Shown here: positions 11,446 to 23,404 of the stretch, one piece after another
Position numbering within the stretch: position 1 is the stretch's first letter
Layout: every line of letters starts with the position of its first letter
NCBI GenBank assembly: GCA_030765065.1
Contig: CM060980.1
Span: forward strand, 59,628,364-59,692,363
DNA: 64,000 bases
Direction: 5' to 3'
DNA from: Deroplatys truncata
Lineage: Eukaryota; Arthropoda; Insecta; Mantodea; Mantidae
Notes under the pieces: generated by a model
Database searches by the model: none
Told to the model about the DNA's origin: nothing
The model's input: only the letters and a program-made list of their open reading frames with translations
Translations under genes and position numbers: made by a program

Positions 11446-11535
11446 GCTTTTGTAATAATAATTTGTAGAAGAGATAAAAATAAAGGATAGTGGGTAGAGA
11501 AAGACGACATATGTATGTAACGCATAAGAAATACT
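11446..11535 (-). repeat. Family H 5' end fragment
   Basis: aaaggatagtgggtagagaa followed by agacgacatatgtatgtaac is the 5' end of a minus-strand family H copy, joined directly to the 3' end of the plus-strand copy before it. Confidence 0.55.
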
Positions 11536-11831
11536 TAAAATCTGTATGGGATATATTTTACTTAGTGTTATACAACAATAGATAGAAAAACTGCATTTTC
11601 TTGATTTTAGAGCAGGTTTAAATACTTTTTCGGTTCATTCACAAGTAATTACAAAACATGTGTAAGAGATCTACTTATCAAGTATTAATCGTGTAAAATG
11701 AAACATTTTTAACTCTCAGCGTTTTGTCTTAAACTACAATATTCCTTCGATTTAATAAATGATAAAAATAAATTAAAGCATAAGTATAAAAGTATAACTT
11801 TTAATTAGCCTATACTGCTAGTTAGAGAAAT

Positions 11832-12668
11832 AAATCTGATGTGTTGCACTCACATCACTTTCTCTACTCCTGTACAAATTATTTTTACAACCGATTACTG
11901 TCCATCTACTTCATGTTAATCGAGATAAACTTTGCAGAAATTACGCTATTACTAATTTTCTTTTGGGTGCAAGAGGAATAAGGGACTTTAAGCAATAGTC
12001 AAATATTTTAAGACCTGGTTGCTATGTGGAGTATTCCATTTTCATTGCATTACCAGGACAAAAAAAACTAATAACAAATTTGTATTTGAGAAAAGTATAA
12101 GTTTATTGCAAAATGCAAACGTATAACAAGGAATATCTTGGAAAATGGTTCACCAGACAAAACAATTGTTTGTTTCAAGGATACATACATTTTTTGTGTA
12201 GTAAAATTCTGTTTGTCTCTTACGGTTTACCAGTTATACAAAAGTAATTCAGAATGAAGAGGACTTTTGGGGGTTCAGATATACCATTCAGAAAATTCAA
12301 CACATACATTTCCTTTGTTATGAAAATATCTTAAACATATGGTATTTTTATCAAAATCGTTAGAGATATTTTTGAGAAAATCTAAATTTTCCAAAAATAT
12401 TTCATGTAAGGGTAGTTGGGGAATTTTCTTGAAAATCTTTCTGACGCAATCTTGGAAGATACTAAACTCAAATACCAAGTTTGGTATTCATCGGACTTTT
12501 CGTTTTCGAGCTGTGCTGTTCACAGACACACGGACGTATTTCCAAAAATGATTTATTTGGATTCAGGGCGCCTCAAAACATGTATTTCCGATGAAATCTC
12601 AGTATCAATTTTTTGAGTGGAATGCAATACTTCCCCTACTTACTATACGTTGTAGAGAAAGTAAGAAT
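11832..12668 (+). repeat. Family H (subfamily A), complete
   Basis: Runs from aaatctgatgtgttgcactc through actttctctactcctgtac to the 3' end ctacttactatacgttgtag + agaaagtaa. All conserved blocks are in order. The microsatellite is only a few CA units. Confidence 0.9.
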
Positions 12669-13654
12669 TGAAGGCGTAGTTTGAAAATATGTGAAATGTA
12701 GAAATTTTGCTAGTTTTTTTTCAAACCTTCGTACCTGCAATGTCAATAGATATCATAAGGATGTGCCTACTGTGGTGAGTGTAGTGGGCGCGCTGGCACT
12801 ACATTTTTGTCCCAAAAACATTTTCTCCTTGTAATGCCCCTTCTCCCTAGAGGGCGCATTTCTTTAGACTAGACATCTACCAGTATACCTACTTATTTTG
12901 AAATCTCGCTCTATTGTTACACACTGAGAAGAATAGTAATGCCGTATTTGCAGTAACTATAGGCTTTCTAGCACAAGCAAATGGTTGTTAATTATAAGCG
13001 TAATCATGCAAAGCATTTTCCTTACTTCTAAGACAAGCAGTAAAGCCTAAGAGGGTCAAAACAAACATTAGAGGCTTATTAGCAGGTGTTCCAGCACATT
13101 GAGGGGTTGCAACTTGAAGGCTCCAAGAAACTAGGGTAGGTGTTAGAAGTGGGAGGTGAGGGCAAGAGTAAATGAAGATTAGCATTTAAACTTTGGTTAG
13201 TTTCCCCGCACAACAGTCAAGTTGTTGCTGATGGACTTACTTAATCTTAAAGGAAACTTAGAGTTCGGTAATGTTGTCTTACCGGCTCATCCCCCTCGAT
13301 GTCTCTCGCGAGACGCCTGACTTGAGGATTTCGGCAAGTGTTAAGTTCTTGCCACGACTAACAACAGGATTTTCAGATTCGCACCTCGGATCACTACAAG
13401 ACAGCTTTGGTAGTGTGGTCTTCTCGGGAGGGAAAAGACATCCTGTGAGATATGCACGAGGTTATTGAGTCTTCGATTCGTCCATTTAAGGGAGCGATCT
13501 GTGCATTTTTCAAAATCCAAAGTAATCTATTGATTTTTTAATTATTTACCATATCTCATGTCTTTATAAAGAAATATGGTTGCAAAGCTTGTGCATATAT
13601 GTTAATTCGTTACTGAATTATGCATTTTAAAATACAAATTTAGGCTATTTTATT
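12669..13654. other. Unassigned region
   Basis: 12780-13480 is somewhat GC-richer than the surrounding DNA. Short ORFs at 12988-13185 (-) and 13271-13468 (+) show no family features or good splice signals. No repeat match was found. Confidence 0.3.
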
Positions 13655-14995
13655 TACAATATCTTATCAACACATTCCGCTACTTTCTCTACCCTCTATC
13701 GCTTATTAGTGAGGATACAAATTATTCTTACTAAAGCTTATTACTTTCTCTACTACGTATAGTAAGTAGGGGAAGTATTGCATTCCACCCAAAAATTCAA
13801 TACCGAGATTTCACCGGAAATACATGTATTTTTGGAAACATGTCCGAATGTGTGTCTGTGTGTCTGTGAACATCATAACTCAGAAACGAACAGTCGGATA
13901 AACAGCAAACTTGGTATTAAGGTTCAGTATCTTCCAGAGATGCGACACGAAGGTTTTCAAGAAAATTCCCACACCCCAGATTACCCTTTACATGGAACAT
14001 TTTTCGAAAATTTTAATTTTCTCAAAAATGGCTATAACGAATTTGATTAAAAAAAATCATATATATAAGACACTTTAATGACAAATAAAATGTATATTTT
14101 GAATTTTCTGGGAATGTCTCCAAAAGTATTCTTCAGTGTGAACGACTTTTGCATAACTGGTAAACCATAAGAGATAGACAAAGTTGTACCACACAAAAAT
14201 GTAGATCGCGTTAAAATACAGTTTATTACATATACATTTTTTGTTGTTGAATGACCATTTTCGAGATTTTGCTTGTTATTCCCTTAAATTTTCCAATACT
14301 TTTTCTCAAATGGGAATTCGTTATTCATTTTTTTTTGTCCTGGTAATGCAAAGAGAATGGAATACTCGGCATAGCAACCAGCTCTTAAAATATTTGAATA
14401 TCGCTTAAAGACTACCAATTCCTATTGCATCTACAAGAAAATTAGCAATAAGATTAACATCTCAATATCTCGATTAACATGAAGCATATGGAGAATAAGC
14501 GTTTGTAAAAATAGTTTTTACAAGAGTAGAGAAAGTCATGAGAGTGTAACGCATCATATTTTATCTACTACGTTTTAAACCAAATAAATCTTTGCACAAA
14601 TAGCTACATTACACATTCAGCTATAGATACAGAGAGAGCAGCGACAGTCCAATGTTTAAGAACTACACGCTGGTCTAAAATTCCATAAATAATGAAAATC
14701 GATGGGACATATAAAGAATGACAAGTAGTGAACAATTCGTACCTTCAATTCAGAAATGGCTTATACAAAAAAAAGAAACAAACAAACAAATACATTGAAA
14801 TAAAACTGTGTTTTAAAGAGACCTACATTTTTTGTGTGGTACGTTTTCGTCTGTCTGTAAACATTTTTCATGCATGGTATTAGGGTGGGGGGATTTTCTT
14901 GAAAACCTTCGTGTCGCATCCTTGGAAGATACTAAACTCAAATACCAAGTTTTTTAATTATCCTATTTTTCATTTTTGAATTGTGCTGATCACAG

Positions 14996-15033
<38 letters not shown>

Positions 15034-15175
15034 ATAGACGGACAAGTTTCCAAACATGCTTTATTTGCATTCAGGTGCCTGAAAACATGTATTTCCGGTG
15101 AAATCTTGGTATCGAATTTTTGGGTGGAAGTCAATACTTTCTCTACCTCTATGTATGTGGTAGAGTAAGTAAAAA
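13655..15175 (+). repeat. Family H (subfamily B), host of a nested copy
   Basis: The 5' part is 13655-13740 (actttctctaccctctatcg then cttattagtgaggatac). The element resumes at about 14566 (atctactacgttttaaacc) and ends at a subfamily B 3' end near 15175 (tctatgtatgtggtagagta). The interruption is a complete opposite-strand family H copy. The microsatellite is an (AC)n run at 14999-15035. Confidence 0.85.
13741..14565 (-). repeat. Family H (subfamily A), nested insertion
   Basis: Complete from actttctctactacgtatag to agagtgtaacgcatcatatt. Flanking host sequence gctta-T-run-atctac is continuous in other subfamily B copies (for example 7190-7210), so both ends of this insertion are defined to within the T-run. 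Confidence 0.9.
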
Positions 15176-15330
15176 TGCTCCTTAAGATGTAGTTTTCATA
15201 CTTTTAAAACAATATTTCATATTTAAATCCTTTACTGAGCTATAAAATATGCTTGTTAGGAAATGTGCTTTTAAATGAGTTGCTTTTTAAAAACCAATTT
15301 TTGTTCCGTTGACAGTTATGAGATTCAGCC

Positions 15331-15392
<62 letters not shown>

Positions 15393-15990
15393 TTATCAAA
15401 CTTGAGTGAGCCTGGTGGCATAACAAATTTCACTTGACAATAATATCTGCAAAGCAAGTTTTGGTTAACATCACCGAGGAAACTCTTCCTGAAGTTTCAC
15501 TCTGATAAGAAAAATTCCATCGTAAGGAGCATTTTAAATTCTGAAAAATGTTTAAAAATATTGTAAGCGAGGAAGGCGCATTGGAAAATTCGTATAGAAT
15601 AACTAGTCTAAAATTCATTATATATTTATCATAAAGTAATGTAAAGTTTTACTTAAAAGGCATAATTTATCATGTGCACTAAATTTAGATAAAAACCTTC
15701 CAGAAATAGAGTAAAGTTTTGAGAAATATCATAAAAAGCCTCTTATGCGATACCAGATCTTTCGCTCAGGTTTAATTGAATCGTGATGTAACTCGCTATA
15801 CTGATAACAAAAACACTTACACGAAAAAGTTCCTAGAGAAGCGCGCTCAATAATTTAAAAACCTAAATTTAATTTGTCCGGTGGATGAGTTTTATGACTT
15901 TCAGTGAGTTTGACAGAGCAATTGATAATTGTTTACTTTAGCACTCAATGACTGATTTGTTTCAAACCTCTTGATATGTTCTAATTAGCC
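15176..15990. other. Unassigned region with a TG/TA microsatellite
   Basis: Contains the (TG)n(TA)n tract at 15331-15390. The minus ORF at 15430-15618 has no recognisable features. Confidence 0.35.
15331..15390. repeat. (TG)5(TA)n microsatellite
   Basis: Five GT units followed by about 24 TA units, uninterrupted. Confidence 0.95.
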
Positions 15991-17733
15991 CTCGGATTTT
16001 TAAATCCTAAAAAATGTGATTTTTAGGCGCCTAAAAAGGTCCTAAAAGTAGGGAAATAGGCCTTTAATAGGCACAATAAATAAACAAAATGAATGCATTA
16101 CGCCATGGAAAACACAGTGATTAATGTTTTATTTCAAAACACACTTAAATACAGTAGGATAGATAAGAGCCAGACAAGTAACGTGTGTTAAATGCTGAAA
16201 ACATACCTTCAAATGTTTCCCAGCTGCTATCATATATGGTGCTGCATCAGTGCAAAGCAACAACACTCTTTCATCCGTTACACTATTCGGATACAGTACT
16301 TTTAGTCCGGAGTTTACGAAGTAGGCAACTGATTGAGTATTAGTTTTCTCCAACACCTTCGGACAAATCAAATGCGAATTTCCATAATTTACTTCATCTA
16401 ATTTCCTTACAATTAAATTTGATATACTTCGCCCCAGGGCATCTGCGATTTCATCTACAGAAATCCAGATAGGAATCTCCTATTTCTGACCTTATTTCAT
16501 TCAGCTGTGATTCATACACCATCTCAAGATAATTTCTTCTATGTGTCGATTCGGAGGGTATTCTTTCTCTGCAATACTTTTCTAAAAATTACTTCACTGT
16601 TGTATTTTCAACCACAGTCCAAGGAATGTTGGCTGCAACGAATGCTTTATACATATCAAAATAGAATTGGAATTCTTTTTTTGAGGGCATGGGCTGTGTA
16701 AGTAAAGTTTGCTTCTGAGAATCTTTCATTTTAGAATTTGCTTGATGCATTGAAATTTTCTTGTGTTGTACCAAGTGGCTCTTTTTTCCGCAAAAACCTT
16801 AAGTAGAAGAATATATTTATAAATATATTTTAATGTCGGTAAATCATATTTTGTTAAAATAATTAAAATTTTAAATTAATATCCAATATAACTTACATAA
16901 ATATTAGTATAACTTAAAAGTAATTGTCTTTTACAAAATTAGTAATTGTATTGATCTGTTGTACTGTTAGACCCCAGTATTGGACTTAATAAAATGCTTC
17001 AAACAAATTTCAGATTATTTTCAGATGTAGGAAAAAGCCATACGGTACAATTAATCGCGGTAGTTAACATACATGGTCTCATGTGAATAATAAAAATGAC
17101 AGAAAATACAGTAAAAAGCTTACCTCTTTATTGCAGATCTGACGAAAGATTATTTTCCCATCTGTTGTATAAGATTGGAAATACGAAATCCATTTCCTTA
17201 TTAATGCACTTTTGGTAGATTTGTTCTTAAGCATTTTGCAGCACTAGCAGAAAGATTATCACAGCAACCAAAGACTTTAATATAGTTATATTATGAACAC
17301 TTTGCCTTATTTTCAAATAACTTTTTCTGAGAACCAGATGTGGGCCAATTGTTGCTATTGTATTCCATTGCCGAAGTTCCGATTTTGCATGTGGCACCTT
17401 AAGATTTCACTAATTGTTGTTTTATTTATTGTTGCGCTAAGCCTTTTGAAAACGACACCATGTCGCATTTTATCAAACAGAAATCAAATAAGTATCCAGT
17501 CAATGAAAGGTTTGTTGTTGATTAAAACATTATTTATTGTATACAACGTGTAGTGAATAAATTCATTCGAATTTTAAAAAAAGGCATTTATAGGCACCAA
17601 AAGGCAAAAATAGGTTCCTATAGGCACTATAAAAATTGGTTAATACCTTTTTAGGCCAATTATATGTGCAATTATCTATGTTAGGCTCAATAGGCTGTAA
17701 AGGAAAACAATAGGTAAAAACCTAAATATCCGA
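15991..17733 (-). mobile_element. Degenerate hAT-like DNA transposon
   Basis: The transposase relic inside is flanked on both sides by short subterminal repeats built on TAGGC/GCCTA: at 16010-16070, tttttaggcgcctaaaaagg and ataggcctttaataggcac; at 17580-17705, several ataggcac and tttttaggcc units. The tips are weakly inverted: tcggatttttaaatcctaa at 15992 against taggtaaaaacctaaatatc then cga at 17711-17733. Clustered subterminal short motifs are typical of hAT elements, where transposase binds them. Possible 8-9 bp flanking duplications (aattagccc / aataatacc) match only partly, so the exact ends are uncertain. Confidence 0.65.
16130..17234 (-). pseudogene. hAT-like transposase relic with BED-type N-terminus
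   Basis: On the minus strand, 17234-17125 encodes an N-terminal segment beginning MLKNKSTKSALIRKWISYF and ending before a GTAAGC donor-like site. 16792-16130 continues with CGKKSHLVQHKKISMHQ, the second half of a BED-like Cys/His zinc finger. A linker follows (FYFDMYKAFVAANIPW), then FLEKYCRERIPSEST, then WISVDEIADALGRSISNLIV with the expected acidic residue of the catalytic core. LEKTNTQSVAYFVNSGLKVL and LLLCTDAAPYMIAAGKHLK come next, with a second conserved Asp. It resembles transposases related to CGG-repeat-binding proteins. A stop and a frameshift lie near 16440-16610, and the C-terminal dimerisation region is absent, so it is inactive. The 17124-16793 gap may be a real intron with a decayed acceptor. 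The family call is from remembered patterns only. Confidence 0.75.
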
Positions 17734-17927
17734 AATAATACCCCAAATACATTACAGTGTGCGTATCTCACACTAAACAGGGGAAGACAAAAGACGATCG
17801 CAAGCCAAGGATTTGAACTCGTCTGAGGTTTATTTCTCTGAAATACAATTTATTTATTTACTGTTAGTGCTGTTACAGAATACGCATAGCAATGTCAATT
17901 GCTTAAACTTTATACAACAGTAAGATA

Positions 17928-18700
17928 TTAATTTACATTATAAATACTAATATTAAGTAACTTACGTTTACTGGGTGTTTTAAATTGAGCACAGCCCAAG
18001 TCTTTGATGTCTGTTGATAGACTATTACACAACTTTAAAGACATGAAATTCAAATACTTATGGGTCGTTGCACAATCAAAAAAATCATTTCCAATAGCAA
18101 CAATTTCTGGTCTTCTAGTTGTAGTAGTAAGAATTATTTAAAACTATTGATATTCTTTCTACATGTACTATCACTGAAGAATATTCACAGAATGCAGAGT
18201 AAGTATATGGAGAGACTTAAATAAAAGTTTACAATGCTCAGCATGTTTGACATTATTCTAACAGCTTTCTTCTGAAGTTTAAATAAAATATTGGCAGAGC
18301 CATGGTTACCCAACAACAAAGCTCCATATTGGAGATGGCTGTCTACAAAAGCATAATATACAGTAAGTAATACATTTATGGCAACATTAAATAACAAATG
18401 ACGTAACATAAGGATTCCTTTGGTTACGTTCTTAACAATTATATTAATATGCACATCCCAGCTTAATCTTTAATTGAGAACGATACCTAAAATTGAATAT
18501 TTGTGTGAATGAATTCACTTTTAGTATCTAGTGTAAATTTCAAGTTAGTGACTTTACTCTGATTAACTCAGAGATAATTGTTAATACACCTTTTCATAAT
18601 TAATGCATCTAGACATAATAAGTAGTTACTTGTCTCTAAATCAGAATCAGCAGATATCTTAATGGCTAAGTAGTCAGCAAACATTGGTGCAAAACACTGC
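17928..18700 (-). pseudogene. Non-LTR retrotransposon reverse transcriptase, C-terminal fragment
   Basis: Reading the minus strand from 18700, the YADD-like catalytic box appears as FADYLAI (about 18683-18663) with the second Asp replaced. It is followed by a stretch with stops, then FLGI-like text and RLSWDVHINI, then LQYGALLLGN, then KLQKKAVRIM. The typical RT end region follows (LKLCNSLSTDIKDLG, FKTPSKRK) and a stop at 17928. The order matches the thumb and C-terminal part of Jockey/CR1-type LINE reverse transcriptases. Downstream, a taaataaataaattg tail near 17850 fits a LINE 3' end. Everything 5' of the YADD box is missing, as in a normal 5'-truncated insertion. Several frameshifts and stops make it non-functional. 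Confidence 0.8.
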
Positions 18701-18705
18701 TATTA

Positions 18706-19101
18706 AATAACATAGTTCTGGCAGTTCAGCTTCACTGAGAGCTCAGATGTGCCACATTTTGTATATTTGTTCCAACCACACATTGGCCTTCCGTGGTTGT
18801 TAAGGGTTTTGTGCAACTACAGATAATTAGTACTGAAGCGAATATCCTCTTGCTCACCATTCTAGCAAGTAACTGGACCTTTCACAATGTTACACATTAT
18901 AAAACACTAACATCTTACTTTCGTTACGTGAACTGTCGTCAGTGAAATGCATTTCAAAATAATCACAACTCAGTTTTACTTTAAAGGATCAACATGAAAT
19001 TAGCAATTATACCGCCAATATTCTTTCGTTTTTCAAATGCGTGTGCACATTTTTTTATTTGAGGAGACCATAGATACGATAGTTTTATCTTCGATTTATT
19101 T
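18706..19101. other. No recognised feature
   Basis: A+T-rich spacer between the LINE fragment and a family H element. Confidence 0.3.
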
Positions 19102-20048
19102 TTACTTTCTCTACTACATATTGTAAGTAGGGGAAGTATTTCATTCCACCCAAAAATTCGATACCTATATGTCACCGGAAATACATGTTTTGAGGCCTCC
19201 TGAACCCAAAAAAAGTATTTTTAGAAACATGTCCGTGTGTGTGTGTCTGTGAACAGCGTAACTCAGAAACGAACAGTCGGATAAACACCAAACTTGGTAT
19301 TTAGGTTCAGCATCTTCCAGAGATGCGACACGAAGGTTTCCAAGAAAATTCTCCCACCACAGAGTACCCCTTATATGGAACATTTTTCGAAAATTTTAAT
19401 TTTCTCAAAAATGGCTCTAACGATTTTGAATAAAATACCATAAGTTTAAGACATTTTTATGGCAAATGAATTGTATATCTCGAATTTTCTAGGAATGTCT
19501 CCAAAAGTATTCTTCATGTAAACGACTTTTGCATAACTGGTAAACCATAAGATACAGACAAAATTGTACTACACAAAAGATGTAGATCGAGTTAAAATAC
19601 ACAATTTATGTCATATAATTTTTTGTTGTTGAGTGAACCATTTTCGAGATATTGTTTGTTATTCCCTTACATTTTCCAATACTTTACTTTTTCTCAAATG
19701 GGAATTCGTTATTCATTTTTTTGTCTTGGATATGTAAAGAATATTAAGGGAAAGGTGCTGCACCCAGCAACCAGCTATTAAGATATATATCGATGCTTAA
19801 AGGTTAGTGTATTTCTGTATTGCCCTTGCAAATACAAAACAAGGGGAACATAGTACGCCTTAAGCGATAGTCCAATACTTTTAGAACTGGTCGCTATGTG
19901 TAAAATGTAATTCTCTTTCCATGTCAAAAGATCGTTTCTGCAAATATTTATCTCAATTAATATGAAATAGATGGAGAATAAGAGTTTGTAAAAATAGTTT
20001 GTACAAGAGTAGAGAAAGTCATGTGAGTGTAACACATAAGATTTTTTT
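19102..20048 (-). repeat. Family H (subfamily A), complete
   Basis: Runs from actttctctactacatattg with tgtaagtaggggaag to agtagagaaagtcatgtgag, tgtaacacataag and a T-run. It carries the aaaggt-agtgtatttctgta variant of the 5' third, also seen at 3750-3860 and 35770-35880. Confidence 0.9.
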
Positions 20049-20689
20049 CAAATTGTTACATGTGTTCATATTGAAATTTTATAACACAGTAAGCATATAA
20101 AATTACTTTGATAATTTCCTTAAAAACCTATGCTCCCTGAACAAGACAAATGGTTTCATGGACGGAATTGAATCACAAAGGTGAATGTAAAACGCAGATC
20201 GGAAGCGTAAGATCGCAACGTGACGAAAGGACCTAGATCAGGACCGATCATCGACGCACTTCATATCCCTCCAGGTGATATTCAAGTGGTTTTAGAGAAC
20301 AAAGGTAAGCTGTAAACATCGGGATGAGAATGTGGTGTGAGGGATTAAGTGGAGCATGTACGAAACGAAATGTGGATGAAGGTGTGTAATGAGGTACCAG
20401 GAGCATGTGGGTTGGTATAACACAAAGATCATAAGGGTATTATTTGGTACTTATTAAGCATGGTTTAAAATAAATCGGTAACCTTGTGCTAAAGTAAATA
20501 ATTAACGAACATTTAATCTTAGTTTATTTTAAGTCAATATTGAAGGCTGAGGCAGAAATTATTGTTTCAGATTATTTACAAAGCAAACTATTATTTTCGA
20601 ATCTTAAGGTTTTAATCATATTATATTTAATTTATAAAAACCGACTGTTATGGCCAATGTTTTATGTTAATATCTGAAGGTTACTGGCA
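20049..20689. other. Unassigned region
   Basis: A short GC-richer stretch at 20170-20320 has an open reading segment on the plus strand (ending near a GGTAAGC string at 20303) but no start or recognised motif. The rest is A+T-rich. Confidence 0.3.
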
Positions 20690-21870
20690 CACAGTACATG
20701 GTCTGAATCCCATCCATGTTACAACAGATGTTCAAAGTGGCCTCCATGGGATGCAATGCACGCGTTCACACGTCGCCTCATGAATTGCCTCACTCGTTCG
20801 AATGTTCCGGGCTATGTCCGAATATCGTCACAGGCCACGTGGACACGCTGTTGAAGGGTCTGAACATCAGGAACAGGTTCACCGTATACAATGGTTTTTC
20901 AATGCCTCCACCAGTAAAAATCCGGGGGGGTTAAGTCCGGTGATCGAGCAGGCCATACAAGAGGGCCTCCATGTCCTATCCAACGTCTGGGGAAGATATT
21001 AAGGTATTGGCGAACATTAATGCAGAAGCGGCTGGCACTCCATCGTGCTGCCGCCACATTGCCTGACGTACTGCCAAAGGCACATTCTCCAGCAATGGCT
21101 GCGGACTGTTTTGCAGGAAGACCAGATACATTTCTCTGTTCAGGCGTTGTGAAAGAAGAACTGGTCCAAGTAGGCGGTCCCCATTAATCCCTGCCCAAAT
21201 ATTGATGTTGAAGCGCTGCTGATGAGATGTTTCAACCATTCCGTGAGGAATTTCTGTAGTCCACAGAAGACGATTATGCAGGTTAATGATGCCATCTCTA
21301 CCAAAGATCGTGAAGAGAACTGAAGACAGAAATCGCATAATGGTGATGGCCTGTTGCACAAACCAGCGACAGAAACTTTCTCGTAGAGGGAACTCCACAC
21401 GTTGGAGGTGATAGGGATAATAGTGGTTGTCATGTAGGATACAGATAACCGTCCTTTGGCTTACACCATGTTGGCGGGCAATTGTCTGGAGCTTGTACTA
21501 GGGTTAATCTCAATATCATCCAAAACATGTTCCTCCACATCAGGTGTATGCATAGTCCGCGGCTGCCCTGAACGTAGGTCTGTTTCAAAGGACCCATCAT
21601 CACACAAACGCCGAAAAATGCCTCCAAATGCTGTGTGATGTGGATGGTGTTGTCTATCAGGGTACGAGGCTCGTACTCCGTGCTGCCACTGGACCGTTTA
21701 CATCTGCTTGGCCGTGCACGAACATCATCTCGGTTTGTTTCGGGGATGAATACCGGACCACTGCGCTTCTACGCTGCTTAAATCTATATCACACAAAACG
21801 CACACTGCAAGTTATGAGAGTATGTCGTCAGTGCCATCTTCCATGGAACCTATGCATTTCCGGACACAAC
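20690..21870 (-). pseudogene. Decayed DDE transposase (DUF4817 + DDE_3 type)
   Basis: The minus strand can be read in pieces. The N-terminus (about 21790-21480) has PKQTEMMFVHGQADVNG, then GSFETDLRSGQPRT, then DVEEHVLDDIEINPSTS, which resembles the helix-turn-helix region of insect Tc1/mariner-related transposases. The longest open piece, 21398-20976, has FGRDGIINLHN, HQQRFNINIWAGINGDRLLG, LLENVPLAVRQAMW and the catalytic-type WRQHDG. Further C-terminal text, FNSVSTWPVTIFGHSPEH and RRRVNACIASHGGHFEHLL, ends near 20720. At least two frameshifts and a stop break the frame. In front of FGRDG the residues expected to include the first catalytic Asp appear deleted. It is a dead copy of a cut-and-paste element; terminal repeats were not resolved. 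Confidence 0.8.
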
Positions 21871-22584
21871 GTCATGTGAACTTTTGTACTCTATTTCCAT
21901 ACAGGAACCACTCCCTGAAGTTTGTCGGTGGACTTTAAAACTCAGCCTGTGTATTTACAGGGTGGACCATTTAAGTTGAGACTGTACAATATCTCCAAAA
22001 CCAAGCATTGTAGAAAGAAATGGCTTGAATAAAAGTTGCTTGATATTATGGGAGAAAGTAAATGGCATTGGTCGTGTTTTATTTGGAAGACGTTGTGATG
22101 GTCATTTGAGGATGAATTTAAATTGACCCTAATTCTAGGCTCCCATTTAAAAATGAGTCGTCAGTAGGATGCTGGAGTGCTTTCTTTCAGCCTCGGAATT
22201 TCTGTCCCTCCATTTTGTTCATTTTTATCATTTCATTCATTCCTGTTGGTCTCTTTCAGGTTTGGAAGTTTCGGCGACGGCGTTTCGGTGCAGCGTGGCA
22301 GGGGAAAAGGATGCTCTCTGTGAACTCTCTCCGAACCTTGGCTTTCGGCTAGCTGGCGGAATATACGAACCCCACCATCTCCTCTGTGCGGGATGGGGTC
22401 CCCGGTCTGCCTGTTCGTCTACTGGGGTGTTTACTTCTGTAAACTTAGGGTCATTGCAGTACCGATGCTCCTGGATGCGGCCGCCCGCTGTCTCTTCTCC
22501 TAATCTTTCCTCCCGGGGACACTCCCTTTGTGCAATATTCCCTCTGGATCGGTGCCAAACTCCCTCCGTAACGCAAGATAAGAT
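21871..22584. other. Unassigned region, GC-rich half
   Basis: 22160-22570 is clearly GC-richer than its surroundings and holds overlapping ORFs on both strands (22169-22687 +, 22237-22638 -). These run on into the adjacent family H element, which argues against real coding. No tRNA boxes or terminal repeats were seen. Confidence 0.35.
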
Positions 22585-23404
22585 AGTTGGTAGAGAAGAT
22601 AATGCAGTCCACCCAAAAATTCGATACCCAGATTTCAACAGAAATGCTTGTTTTGAGACCCACCTGAATAAAAAAAATCATTTTTAGAAAAAGCTTCGTG
22701 TGTGAGTCTGTATGTGTAAGCCTGTGAACAGCATAACTCAAAAACGAAAATTAGGATAAGCAAACTTGATATTTGGGTACCTTCCAAGGAAGTGACACGA
22801 AGATTTTCAAGAAAATCCCTCACCCCGGAATACGCTAAGTGGAATTCTTTTTAGAAATTTTTGATTTTCTAAAAAATGTCTCTAAGATTTTTATTAAAAT
22901 ACCATATATTAAAGATATGTATTTTACAATTGAAATGTGTATCTTGGATTTTCTGGAAACAGCCTGTGAAATCAACTTATTCAGAAGAAATTTTGTATAA
23001 TCTAGTATAACTTGTAAATCATAAGATAGGCGAAAACAGTACATAAAATATGTAGATCTCTTTAAAACACAAAATTTAATTCAACTATTATCAGTCATTT
23101 CCAAGATATCTGTTAATAATGGTTCCAATTATTCAATTCTTTGTCATAATTTTCTAGTTCTTTTGATATTCAGTTGTTTCTAGAGATTGCATTGAATTTT
23201 AAGGTCAGTACATAGCGTCAAGTTTTTAAACATTTGACTATCACTATTCCCCTTATAACGAAATGTGTAATAGCTTCCGAAAATTTATCTCGATCAAAAT
23301 GAACTAGTTAGAAAAATAAACTTTCGTAAGAATAATTAGTATATCCACTAATAAGCGATACAGGGTAGAGAAAGCCATGAGAATGCAACACATCAGATTT
23401 TTTA
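22585..23404 (-). repeat. Family H element with degenerate 3' end
   Basis: The 3' hairpin is reduced to gttggtagagaagat followed by gcagtccacccaaaaattcg. The 5' end is intact (gggtagagaaagccatgaga, atgcaacacatcag, T-run). The subfamily B-like 5' third has actaataagcgatacagg. Confidence 0.85.

Noticed and set aside
22169..22687. 172-codon plus-strand ORF
   Set aside because: It ends inside a family H element and overlaps a minus-strand ORF of similar size in a GC-rich block; no protein family recognised.
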